From Kiritimatiellia bacterium (GTDB lineage: Bacteria > Verrucomicrobiota > Kiritimatiellia > RFP12 > UBA1067), in contig JAFXTB010000072.1 of NCBI GenBank assembly GCA_017525225.1, positions 1-50,519 on the forward strand: a stretch of DNA of 50,519 bases. The letters are read 5' to 3'. Numbering within the stretch: the stretch's first letter is position 1; each line of letters opens with the position of its first letter. The notes under the pieces are model-generated. The model saw only the letters and a program-made list of their open reading frames with translations, was not told the origin of the DNA and searched no databases. Both the position numbers and the translations under genes were made by a program. Below are positions 7,333 to 16,028 of this stretch, piece by piece.

Positions 7333-8952
7333 TCACTCGATGCCGAGTTTCTTGTGCTGCTCCGTCCAAAGCGGGCTTGTCAGCGTCATGAGCTTCGTAA
7401 CCGAAGCGTCGGGTAGTTCGCCGTTGCGGATCTTCTCGACGATGACGGGCGAGAGGAACGGGAAGCGTAGCATCTTCCCGAAGTAGGAGCCATTGAAGCC
7501 GAGCGCGTCAGCGAGCTGCTTCTTGTCACGATACGTGCCGGACGTGAGAAGCTCCAGCCATCTGCGGGCCTGCCGCATGGCCTTTGGAACAGCCAGAGCT
7601 GGAGTGTCCGGCGTCGGCTCCGGCTCGTCGACCACAAAGTGCTGGCGGCCGAGGTTCGTCTGGAGTCGGCATGGAATCTCTATGCGACCGTCATCTCCTT
7701 CAAGAGCGAGGACAATCACCACCTTGTCCGGCCAGATGCGCACGTCACGGACAAGAAGCCGCAGGAGGCGTTCGCGCTCGCCTGGATTCATCCGCGCCCA
7801 AAAGTCATCCATGTCCTTGGTCGCCTCCATGAAGTCCGCCCGCTTCACGGCGTCTCCGCCGGTCACAAAGCCAACCACGTCGTCGCGGCGCAGGACCCTG
7901 CCAAGCTGCTCGTAGACGAACCTCTCCACCGTATCGGCAGATATGTTCTTGATAGGGCAGTCGCCGGACGCCTTCTTCGCGTCCCTCGTGCACCTGTAGT
8001 ACACATATCGCCGCCTGCCGCCCCCCTTCGAGTAGTTCGAGAAAACGGGCGTCATAGCGCCACCGCAGGTGCCGCAGCGCAGTATGCCCTTGAGCGGAGC
8101 GAGCATGGCGTGACGCTTCGACTTGCCGTCCGTCCTGACATTCGCCGCGAGGGCCTTCTGCACGGTCTGGAAGAGGGCGTCGTCGATGATGGCCTCGTGG
8201 ATGCCGTCGAACACCTCTCCCGTGCGCTTGACCGCGAGCTTGCCCGTGTAGACGCGGCACTTGAGCACGGCGAGAACCATGCGAGGATGCCACAGCTGGC
8301 CGTCAGCGCGTTTGTAGGACGATTCGTTCAGCTCCCTCGCCACCTGGAGCGACGACCCCGTGGCCACGTAGCGGCGGAACATCATCCGCACCGCCTCCGC
8401 CGCATCGGGATCGACCTTGAGCTGCTTGTCGACGAGCGTGTAGCCGTATGGCGTGGGGCCGCCCGTCCACATCCCGCGCTTCCTCGAAGCATATATCTTG
8501 TCGCGGATGCGGTCGGCGGTCATCTCTCTCTCGAACTGCGCGAATGACATGAGGATGTTGAGCATCATGCGCCCGGCGGCATTGGAGGTGTCTATCTGCT
8601 GGGTGACCGACACGAACGAGACGCCGTGTCGTTCAAAGAGCTTAGAGAGGTCGGTGAAGTCGCAGAGCGAGCGGGAGAGGCGGTCGATCTTGTACACGAC
8701 CACAACGTTGATCTGCCCGGCCTCGATGTCCTTGAGGAGCTCGGTGAGGGCGGGGCGGTTCATCGTGCCGCCCGAGTAGCCGCCGTCGTCGTACTTCTTC
8801 TCGACGAGCCGCCAGCCCATGCCGACCTGGCTCTTGACGTATGCGGAGCAGGCGTCGTACTGCGCGTCGAGCGAGTTGAACGCCGAGTCCAGGCCCTCGT
8901 CTGTCGATTTGCGCGTGTAGACCGCGCACCATTTCGTTTCCGTGTTCTGCAT
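7333..8952 (-). CDS. large serine recombinase (integrase)
   Basis: 539-residue site-specific recombinase, the likely integrase of the element. The N-terminal resolvase domain shows YTRKS (catalytic Ser about residue 16), VYKIDRLSRS (about 92) and an SFAQFERE E-helix (about 137). The recombinase domain follows (PYGYTLVDKQL... about 168), then a zinc ribbon (CGTCGGAM about 298, CTRDAKKASGDC about 325). Residues about 440-539 (AMRQARRWLELL...GFNGSYFGKMLRFPFLSP) add a small C-terminal helical domain. The ATG directly follows the DUF2924 stop (TAGATG), so the two are coupled. Confidence 0.95.
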   Translation of the reverse strand: MQNTETKWCAVYTRKSTDEGLDSAFNSLDAQYDACSAYVKSQVGMGWRLVEKKYDDGGYSGGTMNRPALTELLKDIEAGQINVVVVYKIDRLSRSLCDFTDLSKLFERHGVSFVSVTQQIDTSNAAGRMMLNILMSFAQFEREMTADRIRDKIYASRKRGMWTGGPTPYGYTLVDKQLKVDPDAAEAVRMMFRRYVATGSSLQVARELNESSYKRADGQLWHPRMVLAVLKCRVYTGKLAVKRTGEVFDGIHEAIIDDALFQTVQKALAANVRTDGKSKRHAMLAPLKGILRCGTCGGAMTPVFSNYSKGGGRRRYVYYRCTRDAKKASGDCPIKNISADTVERFVYEQLGRVLRRDDVVGFVTGGDAVKRADFMEATKDMDDFWARMNPGERERLLRLLVRDVRIWPDKVVIVLALEGDDGRIEIPCRLQTNLGRQHFVVDEPEPTPDTPALAVPKAMRQARRWLELLTSGTYRDKKQLADALGFNGSYFGKMLRFPFLSPVIVEKIRNGELPDASVTKLMTLTSPLWTEQHKKLGIE

Positions 8953-9375
8953 CTACTTCACTCCGAAGAATAGCCGTCCGTTCCAGTGCGTCCCTGTGAT
9001 GGCCTTGGCCACGGCCGAGAGGGACGAGTATATTTCGCCGTTGTATTCGTACCGCCCGTCCTCCCGGACCGTCGTTTCGTACCGTTCTCCTTTCCAAATC
9101 CGGACGAACCTCGCGCCCGATCCAACCTTGCGCCCGTCCGGAAACATCCGCTTGTCGTCAGCGGCCTCGTCAAGCCACACTGTGGCCTCCTTCGAGAGGG
9201 ACAGGCCGTAGTGCCGCTCCTGCAGCCGGTAGGCTACGGTGGCCCGCAGGACGCTGCTCAGGGCGCAGTTGGGCATGTCCGCGAGAATGGCCGCGTAGCG
9301 CCGCCTCAAGGCACGGGCGTCGAGGGAATCGAGCGCTTCGATTTCCTCTTTCAGGGTCTCTGGCAGTTCTTCCAT
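8953..9375 (-). CDS. DUF2924 protein, partner of the serine recombinase
   Basis: 140 residues. Family hallmarks are AYRLQERHYGLSLS in the middle, RFVRIWKGERYETTV, and the C-terminal YSSLSAVAKAITGTHWNGRL-FFG block. DUF2924 genes are very often next to serine recombinases in prophages, as here; a role in integration or excision is inferred only from this linkage. The ATG at 9375 is preferred because AGGA precedes it at about 10 bp, whereas the ATG 45 bp upstream has no ribosome-binding site. Confidence 0.85.
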   Translation of the reverse strand: MEELPETLKEEIEALDSLDARALRRRYAAILADMPNCALSSVLRATVAYRLQERHYGLSLSKEATVWLDEAADDKRMFPDGRKVGSGARFVRIWKGERYETTVREDGRYEYNGEIYSSLSAVAKAITGTHWNGRLFFGVK

Positions 9376-9435
9376 CGTTTGATAGTTCCTATTTGATGCA
9401 TGCGGGGCATATATAGCCATAGTAACGCGAATATA

Positions 9436-9525
9436 TCAACCCCAAAGATGAGGATTTATCCGTTCCATCACGCCCTTGAGGAGCAGGGCGAGCAATGCTA
9501 TGGTCTGTGTTGTCGTTTCGTTCAT
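9436..9525 (-). CDS. possible 29-residue hydrophobic peptide
   Basis: Short ORF with a very good site (AAAGGAGA, 6 bp before the ATG) and a central apolar helix IALLALLLKGVM. The size and hydrophobicity would suit a small membrane peptide or toxin-like peptide, but no homology is recognised and no antitoxin or antisense RNA was seen. Existence is supported only by the ribosome-binding site and reading frame. Confidence 0.4.
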   Translation of the reverse strand: MNETTTQTIALLALLLKGVMERINPHLWG

Positions 9526-9974
<449 letters not shown>

Positions 9975-10042
9975 AAGATAGGTAATAGGTTACAGTGAAT
10001 AGTGAATAAGTAAATGGGGTATAAGAAACTCTGTTTGAGGGG

Positions 10043-11086
10043 TTAAAGGGTTTTGCGGGTGGATTCGTATTCCGCGATATCCTTGGCGATGAGGCCCGTG
10101 ACATCGTTGCGGGCGGCGTTCGCACCCGCTTTGACCGCATAGTAGATCGCCTTGTGCGACGAACTGCCATGCGTGATGATCACCGCGCCGGGAACACCCA
10201 AAAGCGGCGCGCCGCCATAAATTTCCGGATCCAGCTGCTGCTTGAGTGACTTGAACACCCCCTTCAGCAGAATCGCCCCCAGCACGCGCGCAATGCCCCT
10301 AAAGCATTCGCGCTTCAGGAAGTAGCCCACGGCATGGGCAAGGGATTCGGAAGTCTTGAGCACCACGTTACCCACAAAGCCGTCGCAGACCACCACGTCC
10401 GTCTGGCCCTGGAAAATGTCATGCCCCTCCACGTTGCCGCGGAAATCAATCGCCTTGACCTCCTTCAGCAGCGGGAAAGTCTCTTTGGACAGCTCGTTGC
10501 CCTTGCAGTCTTCCGTGCCGATGGACAGCAGTCCGACAAGGGGCTTGGTCCGCTTCAAGACGGCTTTGGAATAGGCGCTGCCCATGATGGCGAACTGCAC
10601 CAGCCAGTCCGCATGGCAGTCCATGTTGGCGCCGGCATCCAAAAGCAGCAGCGGACGAATAGGCCGCCGCGTCGGCAGCACCGTTGCGATCGCAGGGCGC
10701 AACACGCCGGGGATACGCCCCAGGTTGAGGATGGCGCTTGTAGCGACCGCCCCGGAATTGCCGGCAGACACGAACGCATCGGCCTTGCCTTCCTTCACCA
10801 GGCGCATCGCCACGTTGATGGAGCAGTCCTTCTTCCGACGCACGGCCGTGACCGGGCTTTCGTCCATCTCAGCAACGTCAGGCGCATGGACGACCTCCAA
10901 CCGGCCAGCCTTCTTCGCGACCTCTACAGCCTTGGGATACTTAGCCAGCTCCGCCTCGATCAACGACTCGACGCCCACCAGAAGGACCTTGACGTCCGCC
11001 AGGCTTTCAGCGGCATCAACGCCGCCCCGGACTATCTCGCCCGGAGCATTGTCGCCGCCCATGGCATCGAGCGCAATGCGCGTCAT
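10043..11086 (-). CDS. plsX: phosphate acyltransferase PlsX
   Basis: Converts acyl-ACP and phosphate to acyl-phosphate, the first step of phosphatidic acid synthesis by the PlsX-PlsY route. 347 residues, close to the usual 330-350. The N-terminus ALDAMGGDNAP, the middle AFVSAGNSGAV and the later DGFVGNVVLKTSE are family signatures. It ends the yceD-rpmF-plsX cluster, the classic order in bacteria, and starts 6 bp after rpmF. Confidence 0.97.
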   Translation of the reverse strand: MTRIALDAMGGDNAPGEIVRGGVDAAESLADVKVLLVGVESLIEAELAKYPKAVEVAKKAGRLEVVHAPDVAEMDESPVTAVRRKKDCSINVAMRLVKEGKADAFVSAGNSGAVATSAILNLGRIPGVLRPAIATVLPTRRPIRPLLLLDAGANMDCHADWLVQFAIMGSAYSKAVLKRTKPLVGLLSIGTEDCKGNELSKETFPLLKEVKAIDFRGNVEGHDIFQGQTDVVVCDGFVGNVVLKTSESLAHAVGYFLKRECFRGIARVLGAILLKGVFKSLKQQLDPEIYGGAPLLGVPGAVIITHGSSSHKAIYYAVKAGANAARNDVTGLIAKDIAEYESTRKTL

Positions 11087-11092
11087 AACGCC

Positions 11093-11278
11093 TTACTTGG
11101 CCGTGACGGAAAGGACTTTGCGCCCCTTGTAGGTACCACAGTTGGGGCATACGCGATGGGGTTGCTTGGGGCCACCGCACACAGGGCAGGCCTGCACCTC
11201 CGCAACCTTGGCCTTTTCAAGCTGGCCCACACGCTGACGCTTGCGCATCTTCGACTTCTTGTTCTTAGGAGACGCCAT
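11093..11278 (-). CDS. rpmF: 50S ribosomal protein L32
   Basis: 61-residue L32 with the family's four-cysteine zinc site (CPVCGG...CPNCG) and basic N-terminus (MASPKNKKSKMRKRQR). It overlaps the end of yceD by 14 bp and precedes plsX. The intact cysteines mean it is the zinc-containing form. Confidence 0.97.
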   Translation of the reverse strand: MASPKNKKSKMRKRQRVGQLEKAKVAEVQACPVCGGPKQPHRVCPNCGTYKGRKVLSVTAK

Positions 11279-11759
11279 TGTTTCCTTCTTCCTTTCTTAA
11301 GCCATCCAGCACATTCCAACGCTCGTCACCGCTCTCCGCCACGCAGGTACAGGGACCCTCGTTGAGGTTCTTCCTGCAGTGCGGACAGATGCCGCGACAA
11401 TCAACCCGGCAGACCGGGTAGGTCGGAATGCCTAATATTATACTCTCTCTTAGCTCATCAGTCAAATCGACAAATTCGGTTTTTTCATCGACCTCCAGAC
11501 TGGACACGAAGTCTGGAATCTTGACGGTAAAGTCGAAATCCTCGCCGCACCGGCTGCAGACCGCGCTGAAATCCTGTTCCAGCGAACCGCGCACCAGCAG
11601 CTCCCGGCCGATCTTCCGAACATCGAGCGCATAGCGGACCCCGGCGAACGGCGAGATGAACCGATCGTTCAGATCAAGGACGGCGTCGTCGAGCGTGCCC
11701 GCGTACGTCTCGCCGTCAGGATCAAGACGGGCAACGTCTATAACAACCCTAGCTTCCAT
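11265..11759 (-). CDS. yceD: YceD/DUF177 family protein
   Basis: 164 residues with the DUF177 core: RELLVRGSLEQDFSAVCSRC in the middle and a second cysteine block (VCRVDCRGICPHC, then CTC) near the end. The family is nearly always upstream of rpmF and has been linked to 23S rRNA or ribosome maturation and phospholipid control. It overlaps coaD by 11 bp. A TATAAT at 11437-11442 on the minus strand could serve as an internal promoter for rpmF-plsX, but it lacks the TGn extension seen elsewhere. Confidence 0.88.
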   Translation of the reverse strand: MEARVVIDVARLDPDGETYAGTLDDAVLDLNDRFISPFAGVRYALDVRKIGRELLVRGSLEQDFSAVCSRCGEDFDFTVKIPDFVSSLEVDEKTEFVDLTDELRESIILGIPTYPVCRVDCRGICPHCRKNLNEGPCTCVAESGDERWNVLDGLRKEEGNNGVS

Positions 11760-12246
11760 CTACCATGCCTTGAATGTGTTCGAGGACCGCCGGCGTCACC
11801 ATTCCGCTCAGATCCCCGCCATAACGCGCAATCTCACGTACCGTGGACGATGACACGTACGCCAGGTTCTCGCTAGGCATCATGAACAGCGTCTCGATCT
11901 CCGGCGCCATCTTGCGGTTGGTGAGCGCCATCTGGAACTCGTACTCGAAATCCGAATACACGCGCACGCCGCGGATGACGACCCGTGCCTTGCGCGCCCG
12001 GCAGAAGTCCACCAGAAGCGTATCAAGCTTCGCTACAACGACGTTCCTGAGCCCGGCATCGCGGACATCCCTCCGAATCATCGCCATCCTGGCATCCGCA
12101 TCGAACATTGCCCCGGACTTCGTGCTTGTGGCGGCAACGGCCACCACGAGCCTGGAATAAAGCGCGGCCGCCCGACGGATAAGGTCGAAATGACCCATCG
12201 TCATCGGATCGAAGGTGCCAGGATATACCGCTATCTTCTCTGCCAT
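11749..12246 (-). CDS. coaD: phosphopantetheine adenylyltransferase
   Basis: Fourth step of coenzyme A synthesis: ATP plus 4'-phosphopantetheine to dephospho-CoA. 165 residues, normal size. The nucleotidyltransferase motif PGTFDPMTMGHFDLI is at residues 9-23, RGVRVYSDFEYEFQMALTNR in the middle, and SSSTVRE near residue 132. AGGAGGGG precedes the start. First gene of the coaD-yceD-rpmF-plsX unit. Confidence 0.97.
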   Translation of the reverse strand: MAEKIAVYPGTFDPMTMGHFDLIRRAAALYSRLVVAVAATSTKSGAMFDADARMAMIRRDVRDAGLRNVVVAKLDTLLVDFCRARKARVVIRGVRVYSDFEYEFQMALTNRKMAPEIETLFMMPSENLAYVSSSTVREIARYGGDLSGMVTPAVLEHIQGMVDGS

Positions 12247-12276
12247 ACGAACCCCTCCTCTGGAGAGACGGCGTAC

Positions 12277-12285
12277 ATCATACCA
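12277..12285 (-). promoter_or_regulatory. extended -10 upstream of coaD
   Basis: TGG-TATGAT on the minus strand, 31 bp before the coaD ATG. Confidence 0.55.
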
Positions 12286-12324
12286 TAAGCGACAATGATG
12301 CAGTCATTGAATCCCACGATCATT

Positions 12325-13635
12325 TCATTTCGTACGCAGCCAGGCGTCGAAATCGATGTGGCCGGGCTTGCCGGCATCCTTGCGATGCCATTCGTACCAG
12401 CTATGCCCGGAGCCGATCGCGTTGACGATGACCTTGTCGGACGAAGGGCATACGTTGTATGCCGCATACACATCCGCCGGAGGGCATGTACAATCGGCGA
12501 AACCGACTATGAAGCGTATCGGATGGCGAATTCTCGCCGCGAAGTTGACACCGTCGAAATAGGCGGCGTAGCGCTCCGCCACGGCCTTTTTCGCTTCCGG
12601 CTGGCTCGGGATCAGGTTCGGCCAGCCATTCTGGCGGGACTGCTTGTAGCCATAGTGCCCTGTGATCGCGCATACCGCCACGAACGCCTTGGTGAAATGC
12701 GAGTTGAGGTAGTTCAGGAAGAGGCCGAACCCGCCGCCCTGGCTTGACCCGGTGTATGTGACTTGGGTAAGATCGACATCCTTGCGCGTGCAGACCCAGT
12801 CTATCGCACGGTTGATGCCCAGCATCACGTCATGGTACCAGTAGTCCTCGCGCGACTCCGCGATCCCGGCCTTGGAGCAGTAGGCCCATGTCTGAGGCAG
12901 CCCAAAGCGCTCCGCCAGCTCACGGTTCTGGCGCACCATGTGCTCCTTCTGAGCCTCGTTGGTCTCCTCCGGCTCGAACATGTGCACGTTCATCACCAGA
13001 TATATCTCATCGGGACGAGTGCTTGCGCCAATCACACCAGGACCCGCACCCGGCACGCAGACCCGCAGCCTGAACGGAGCCTTGGATGCATCCTTAGGCA
13101 CCGCAAGGAATCCATACACGCGCCTACCACCGAACGTAGCGAAATTGACGCGATAGCAGTTGAAGGTCTTTGAAGAGCGCTTTTCGTCAAGTGTCATCTT
13201 GGGATCTAGCGGTACCTCGCGCTCGAGACGGGCCTTTTCGCCGTTCCAGTACGCATCGAAGTCCGCCGGACACGGCTCGCTCTGGCGAATATCCTCCACG
13301 TTGTAGCCGACACCCCAGACGGCACGCGCCTTGTGCGAATTGACGGTGAGACGCAGAAAGCCTTCTTCTGCCATCGTGCCTTTCACGGTGAAGGGATTGG
13401 CTGCGGAAAGATCCGCAGTCCCCTTCCCCAGCCCCTTCGTGCCGAAATTGTCAAGCGTCCAGGATGCAGCGCCTTCCTTCAGCGGCACACCGGCATCGTC
13501 CTTGACGGTAACGGTGAACACGGCCTCCTCTCCCTTGCGATAGAGAGCATCGGCATGGTCCTGCGAAATCTCGATCTTCGCGGCGCATACGGCAAAGGCC
13601 AGCGACAGCGTTGATAGAAGAATTTTTCCTTTCAT
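12325..13635 (-). CDS. secreted acetyl-xylan esterase / cephalosporin-C deacetylase family (AXE1)
   Basis: 436-residue alpha/beta hydrolase predicted to remove acetyl groups from polysaccharides outside the cytoplasm. It has a signal peptide (KILLSTLSLAFAVCAA), an immunoglobulin-like N-terminal domain (about 20-110), and an AXE1 catalytic domain. The nucleophile elbow is YTGSSQGGGFG (about residue 300), the acid is probably the Asp in VGFADCTCPP (about 386), and the His is in GSGHSWYEW. The ATG at 13635 is chosen over one 21 bp upstream because GAGGAG lies 10 bp before it. Not linked to other glycan genes; its own promoter is visible. Confidence 0.9.
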   Translation of the reverse strand: MKGKILLSTLSLAFAVCAAKIEISQDHADALYRKGEEAVFTVTVKDDAGVPLKEGAASWTLDNFGTKGLGKGTADLSAANPFTVKGTMAEEGFLRLTVNSHKARAVWGVGYNVEDIRQSEPCPADFDAYWNGEKARLEREVPLDPKMTLDEKRSSKTFNCYRVNFATFGGRRVYGFLAVPKDASKAPFRLRVCVPGAGPGVIGASTRPDEIYLVMNVHMFEPEETNEAQKEHMVRQNRELAERFGLPQTWAYCSKAGIAESREDYWYHDVMLGINRAIDWVCTRKDVDLTQVTYTGSSQGGGFGLFLNYLNSHFTKAFVAVCAITGHYGYKQSRQNGWPNLIPSQPEAKKAVAERYAAYFDGVNFAARIRHPIRFIVGFADCTCPPADVYAAYNVCPSSDKVIVNAIGSGHSWYEWHRKDAGKPGHIDFDAWLRTK

Positions 13636-13673
13636 CTTGGCAATCTCCTCTTTCATTCCTTGTGTTTGGTCTG

Positions 13674-13702
13674 ATTATACCAAAGATCGCATTTCCCTGC
13701 AA
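13674..13702 (-). promoter_or_regulatory. promoter of the esterase gene
   Basis: -35 TTGCAG (13697-13702), 17-bp spacer, -10 TATAAT (13674-13679) with TGG extension. Confidence 0.7.
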
Positions 13703-13722
13703 TCCCGCCAACGGTCCTACCT

Positions 13723-14058
13723 TCACCTCACTCCGGGCGGCAGGGCGGCGAGCGCGAGCGATGCCGCATACTGGCACAGCGGCGTGACCACTATCGCCAC
13801 GCCTTCCCTTGTCGCCGCCGCGCGCATGTCGTCTGGCACCGGCCTCGCATGGCAGATCACGATGACTTCAATCCCCACCAGCGTGCAGACCGCTATTGTG
13901 TTGAGGTGGTTCTGGATCGTGACGAGCGCGGCGCCTTCGCCCGCATGGCCCATCACGTCGCTCAGCAGGTCGCTTGCGTAGGCGCATTGGGCCTCGGCGC
14001 CTTCCACGGCCACCTCCACGGTGCCGCCCAGCTTCTCCGCGATTTCTTCAGCCGTCAT
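13723..14058 (-). CDS. stand-alone DRTGG-domain protein
   Basis: 111 residues covering a single DRTGG fold (YASDLLSDVMGHAGEGAALV, then HLNTIAVCTLVGIEVIVICH, then EGVAIVVTPLCQYAAS). Single-domain DRTGG proteins are often found next to [FeFe]-hydrogenase or signalling genes and are thought to bind a small ligand; the exact role is unknown. It begins 27 bp after the isomerase/DUF1080 gene and so is probably co-transcribed. A HydG-like gene lies 9 kb away but not adjacent. Confidence 0.75.
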   Translation of the reverse strand: MTAEEIAEKLGGTVEVAVEGAEAQCAYASDLLSDVMGHAGEGAALVTIQNHLNTIAVCTLVGIEVIVICHARPVPDDMRAAATREGVAIVVTPLCQYAASLALAALPPGVR

Positions 14059-14085
14059 CTTACGCGCTCCTCATCTGCGTCCGTC

Positions 14086-15888
14086 TCACCGGACTATCTT
14101 CGTCAGCACCATGTTGCGGTAGCTCGCATTGGAATGGTCGCCCTGGATGTAGATTGGCCCCGGGCTGAACTCGTCCGACGAAAGCGCTCCGCCAGTTATA
14201 CCTTCCACTGGAAACGCCGTTATGATCTCCACGTCGTTGAGCCACACCCACAGGTGGCGGCCCGCCAGGACTACGTCGACATGCTGCCATTCGTCGGCTG
14301 GCTTCTCCGCCGCCACGCGCGGCGTGGCCCGCCCGTAATACGCGCCCATGTTGTGGCAGTCGGGCGCCATGCCGTACGATTCGCGGCTCTGGATCTCGTA
14401 GATGCCACGCAGGTACACGCCCGAGTTGCCGTCCTTGGGCATCTTTACGTCGTAGGACAGCTTGAAGTCGAAGAAGTCGGCCCGCTTGGACACGATGTTG
14501 GAATAGCCGCCCTTCCTTTTCCCGTTGCTGTCGTATTCGACCGTGTTGGAAAGGACCCCGTCGGCGAACGTCCACCCGTTCCTGAGGCCGGCGTTCATCT
14601 GCTCCCAGCCCGCGAGACCGTCCTTGAGCAGATCGACCTTCTCGCCATAGACGAGCGCCGAGAGCTTCGGCGCCGCGCCGATCGGCGGAAGTCTGCGGGC
14701 GCAGAATGCGGTGGGCCTGCCCTGGCCGGCGGAGCCGTCCTTCCTGCGCGGGATGGCGGCGGCGAAAAGCTCGTCGCCCACGACGCGCCCTCTCACGAGA
14801 TCGTAGTCGCATTCACCCATGGCCTTGCGTCCGTCATGGAGGCGCACTATCCTCACAGCGCCGCCGCACACCTCGGTCCTGGGCGTCCGCCAGGGGCTGG
14901 AAGTCCGCCAGAGGCAGCGCGACGAGAAGCCGGCCGCCGTCTTTTCAATCCCTAGCCATCCGGCCAGCTCGTTCCTGGCGCGTCCCTTCCTGTCCACAGG
15001 CAGATCGAACGTCCAGTTGCCCAGGGCATCTCCTTCAGGGGCGCCGGCGAAGAACCAGTCCATGAGCCGCGCGTGCTCCGCGTCGCTCCAGCCTGAGGAT
15101 TCGATGGTTACCCAGCCGTCGTATCCGGCGTTCCTCAGGCACGCGCGGGCCTTGGCGAAGTCGATGTCGCCGGTGGCAATCGGCACGAACTCGCCGCCGC
15201 GCGGGGTGGATGGATCGATCATGAAGTCCTTCACGTGCACGCGGCGGATCTCGCCTGCGGTGGCGGAGATCCACTTCTCCAGCGGGGCGAACTTGAGCAC
15301 GTTGCCGAGATCGAGGTATATCTTCACCCACGGGCTGCGGAAGGATCGCACGAACGCGACGTATTCATCCGGATCGGACCAGGCGTTGTTCCACACGAAC
15401 TCCAACGCGAGGCACACGCCGGCCTTCTCCGCAAGCGGCACGAGTTCGGCGAACGCGCGCCGTGTCGCGGCGTCCAGCTTCGCCTGTTCGTCGGCGGTAA
15501 GGCGGTCGTAGCGCCTCTCCGGCCTACGGTGCGCGCCTGCCACCACGAGCATGGTGTCCACGCCATACACCTTGGCGAGCGCGATGTCGGTCTTGGCCTG
15601 TGCGAGCGCCGCATCGTATTTTGCGTCGTCGTCGAAGGCGTACCAGCCGTTGGCCATCGCGGAATGTATCTTCACACCGAGGCGATCCGCGAGCGCCTTG
15701 GCTTCGGCGGCCTCCGCGGGCGTCTCGCCGTGCAGATGCACCTCGGCGCCGTCGAAGCCGTTATCCTTCACACGACGCAGTCCCTGCTCATCGATCTTCT
15801 GTAGTATCAGCGCCTTCTGGAAGCCGAAGCCTCCAAGCGCCAGTGACACGGCCGCAATGGCCAGAATGGTGCAATATGCAGTTCTCAT
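14086..15888 (-). CDS. exported sugar isomerase/epimerase-like TIM barrel fused to DUF1080
   Basis: 600 residues. After a signal peptide (TAYCTILAIAAVSLALGG) comes a xylose-isomerase-like barrel (about 25-285) with metal-site candidates in LALEFVWNNAW (Glu), VKIYLDLGNV (Asp) and RVHVKDF (His). A LamG-like segment follows, and the C-terminal DUF1080 (3-keto-disaccharide hydrolase) domain (about 420-600) shows GNSGVYLRGIYEIQ and WQHVDVVLAGRHLWVWLN. Such fusions occur in Planctomycetes/Verrucomicrobia and suggest oxidised-sugar or glycoside breakdown; the substrate is unknown. The ATG at 15888 follows AAAGGGAA. Confidence 0.85.
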   Translation of the reverse strand: MRTAYCTILAIAAVSLALGGFGFQKALILQKIDEQGLRRVKDNGFDGAEVHLHGETPAEAAEAKALADRLGVKIHSAMANGWYAFDDDAKYDAALAQAKTDIALAKVYGVDTMLVVAGAHRRPERRYDRLTADEQAKLDAATRRAFAELVPLAEKAGVCLALEFVWNNAWSDPDEYVAFVRSFRSPWVKIYLDLGNVLKFAPLEKWISATAGEIRRVHVKDFMIDPSTPRGGEFVPIATGDIDFAKARACLRNAGYDGWVTIESSGWSDAEHARLMDWFFAGAPEGDALGNWTFDLPVDRKGRARNELAGWLGIEKTAAGFSSRCLWRTSSPWRTPRTEVCGGAVRIVRLHDGRKAMGECDYDLVRGRVVGDELFAAAIPRRKDGSAGQGRPTAFCARRLPPIGAAPKLSALVYGEKVDLLKDGLAGWEQMNAGLRNGWTFADGVLSNTVEYDSNGKRKGGYSNIVSKRADFFDFKLSYDVKMPKDGNSGVYLRGIYEIQSRESYGMAPDCHNMGAYYGRATPRVAAEKPADEWQHVDVVLAGRHLWVWLNDVEIITAFPVEGITGGALSSDEFSPGPIYIQGDHSNASYRNMVLTKIVR

Positions 15889-15961
15889 GCGATGTTCCCT
15901 TTCGTAGTCATTCATCTAGACGTCATCATGCAGACACGAATCCCGGCCGCCCGGAAAAGAC

Positions 15962-16020
15962 AATTGTCCACAAACGGCAATCTGCTATTCATGGACAATT
16001 GCGGCATCAACCGTCTGTGG
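15962..16020. promoter_or_regulatory. two interlocked inverted repeats upstream of the isomerase/DUF1080 gene
   Basis: AATTGTCCA (15962-15970) pairs exactly with TGGACAATT (15992-16000). CCACAAACGG (15968-15977) pairs with CCGTCTGTGG (16011-16020), 9 of 10. A 10-bp palindrome GACAATTGTC starts at 15959. It may be a regulator site for the gene at 15888 or a structured 3' end of the lpoB-like mRNA. Confidence 0.45.
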
Positions 16021-16028
16021 AGGAGATG

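Noticed and set aside
11437-11442. Internal promoter in yceD
   Set aside because: A TATAAT alone inside a gene without TGn or -35; kept only as a remark.
12293-12309. Terminator after the esterase gene
   Set aside because: Six-bp weak stem (CAATGA/TCATTG) without a T-run; insufficient.
13723-14058. DRTGG protein as part of the hydrogenase maturation set with the HydG-like gene
   Set aside because: The two genes are 9 kb apart in separate transcription units; no sequence evidence for a link.
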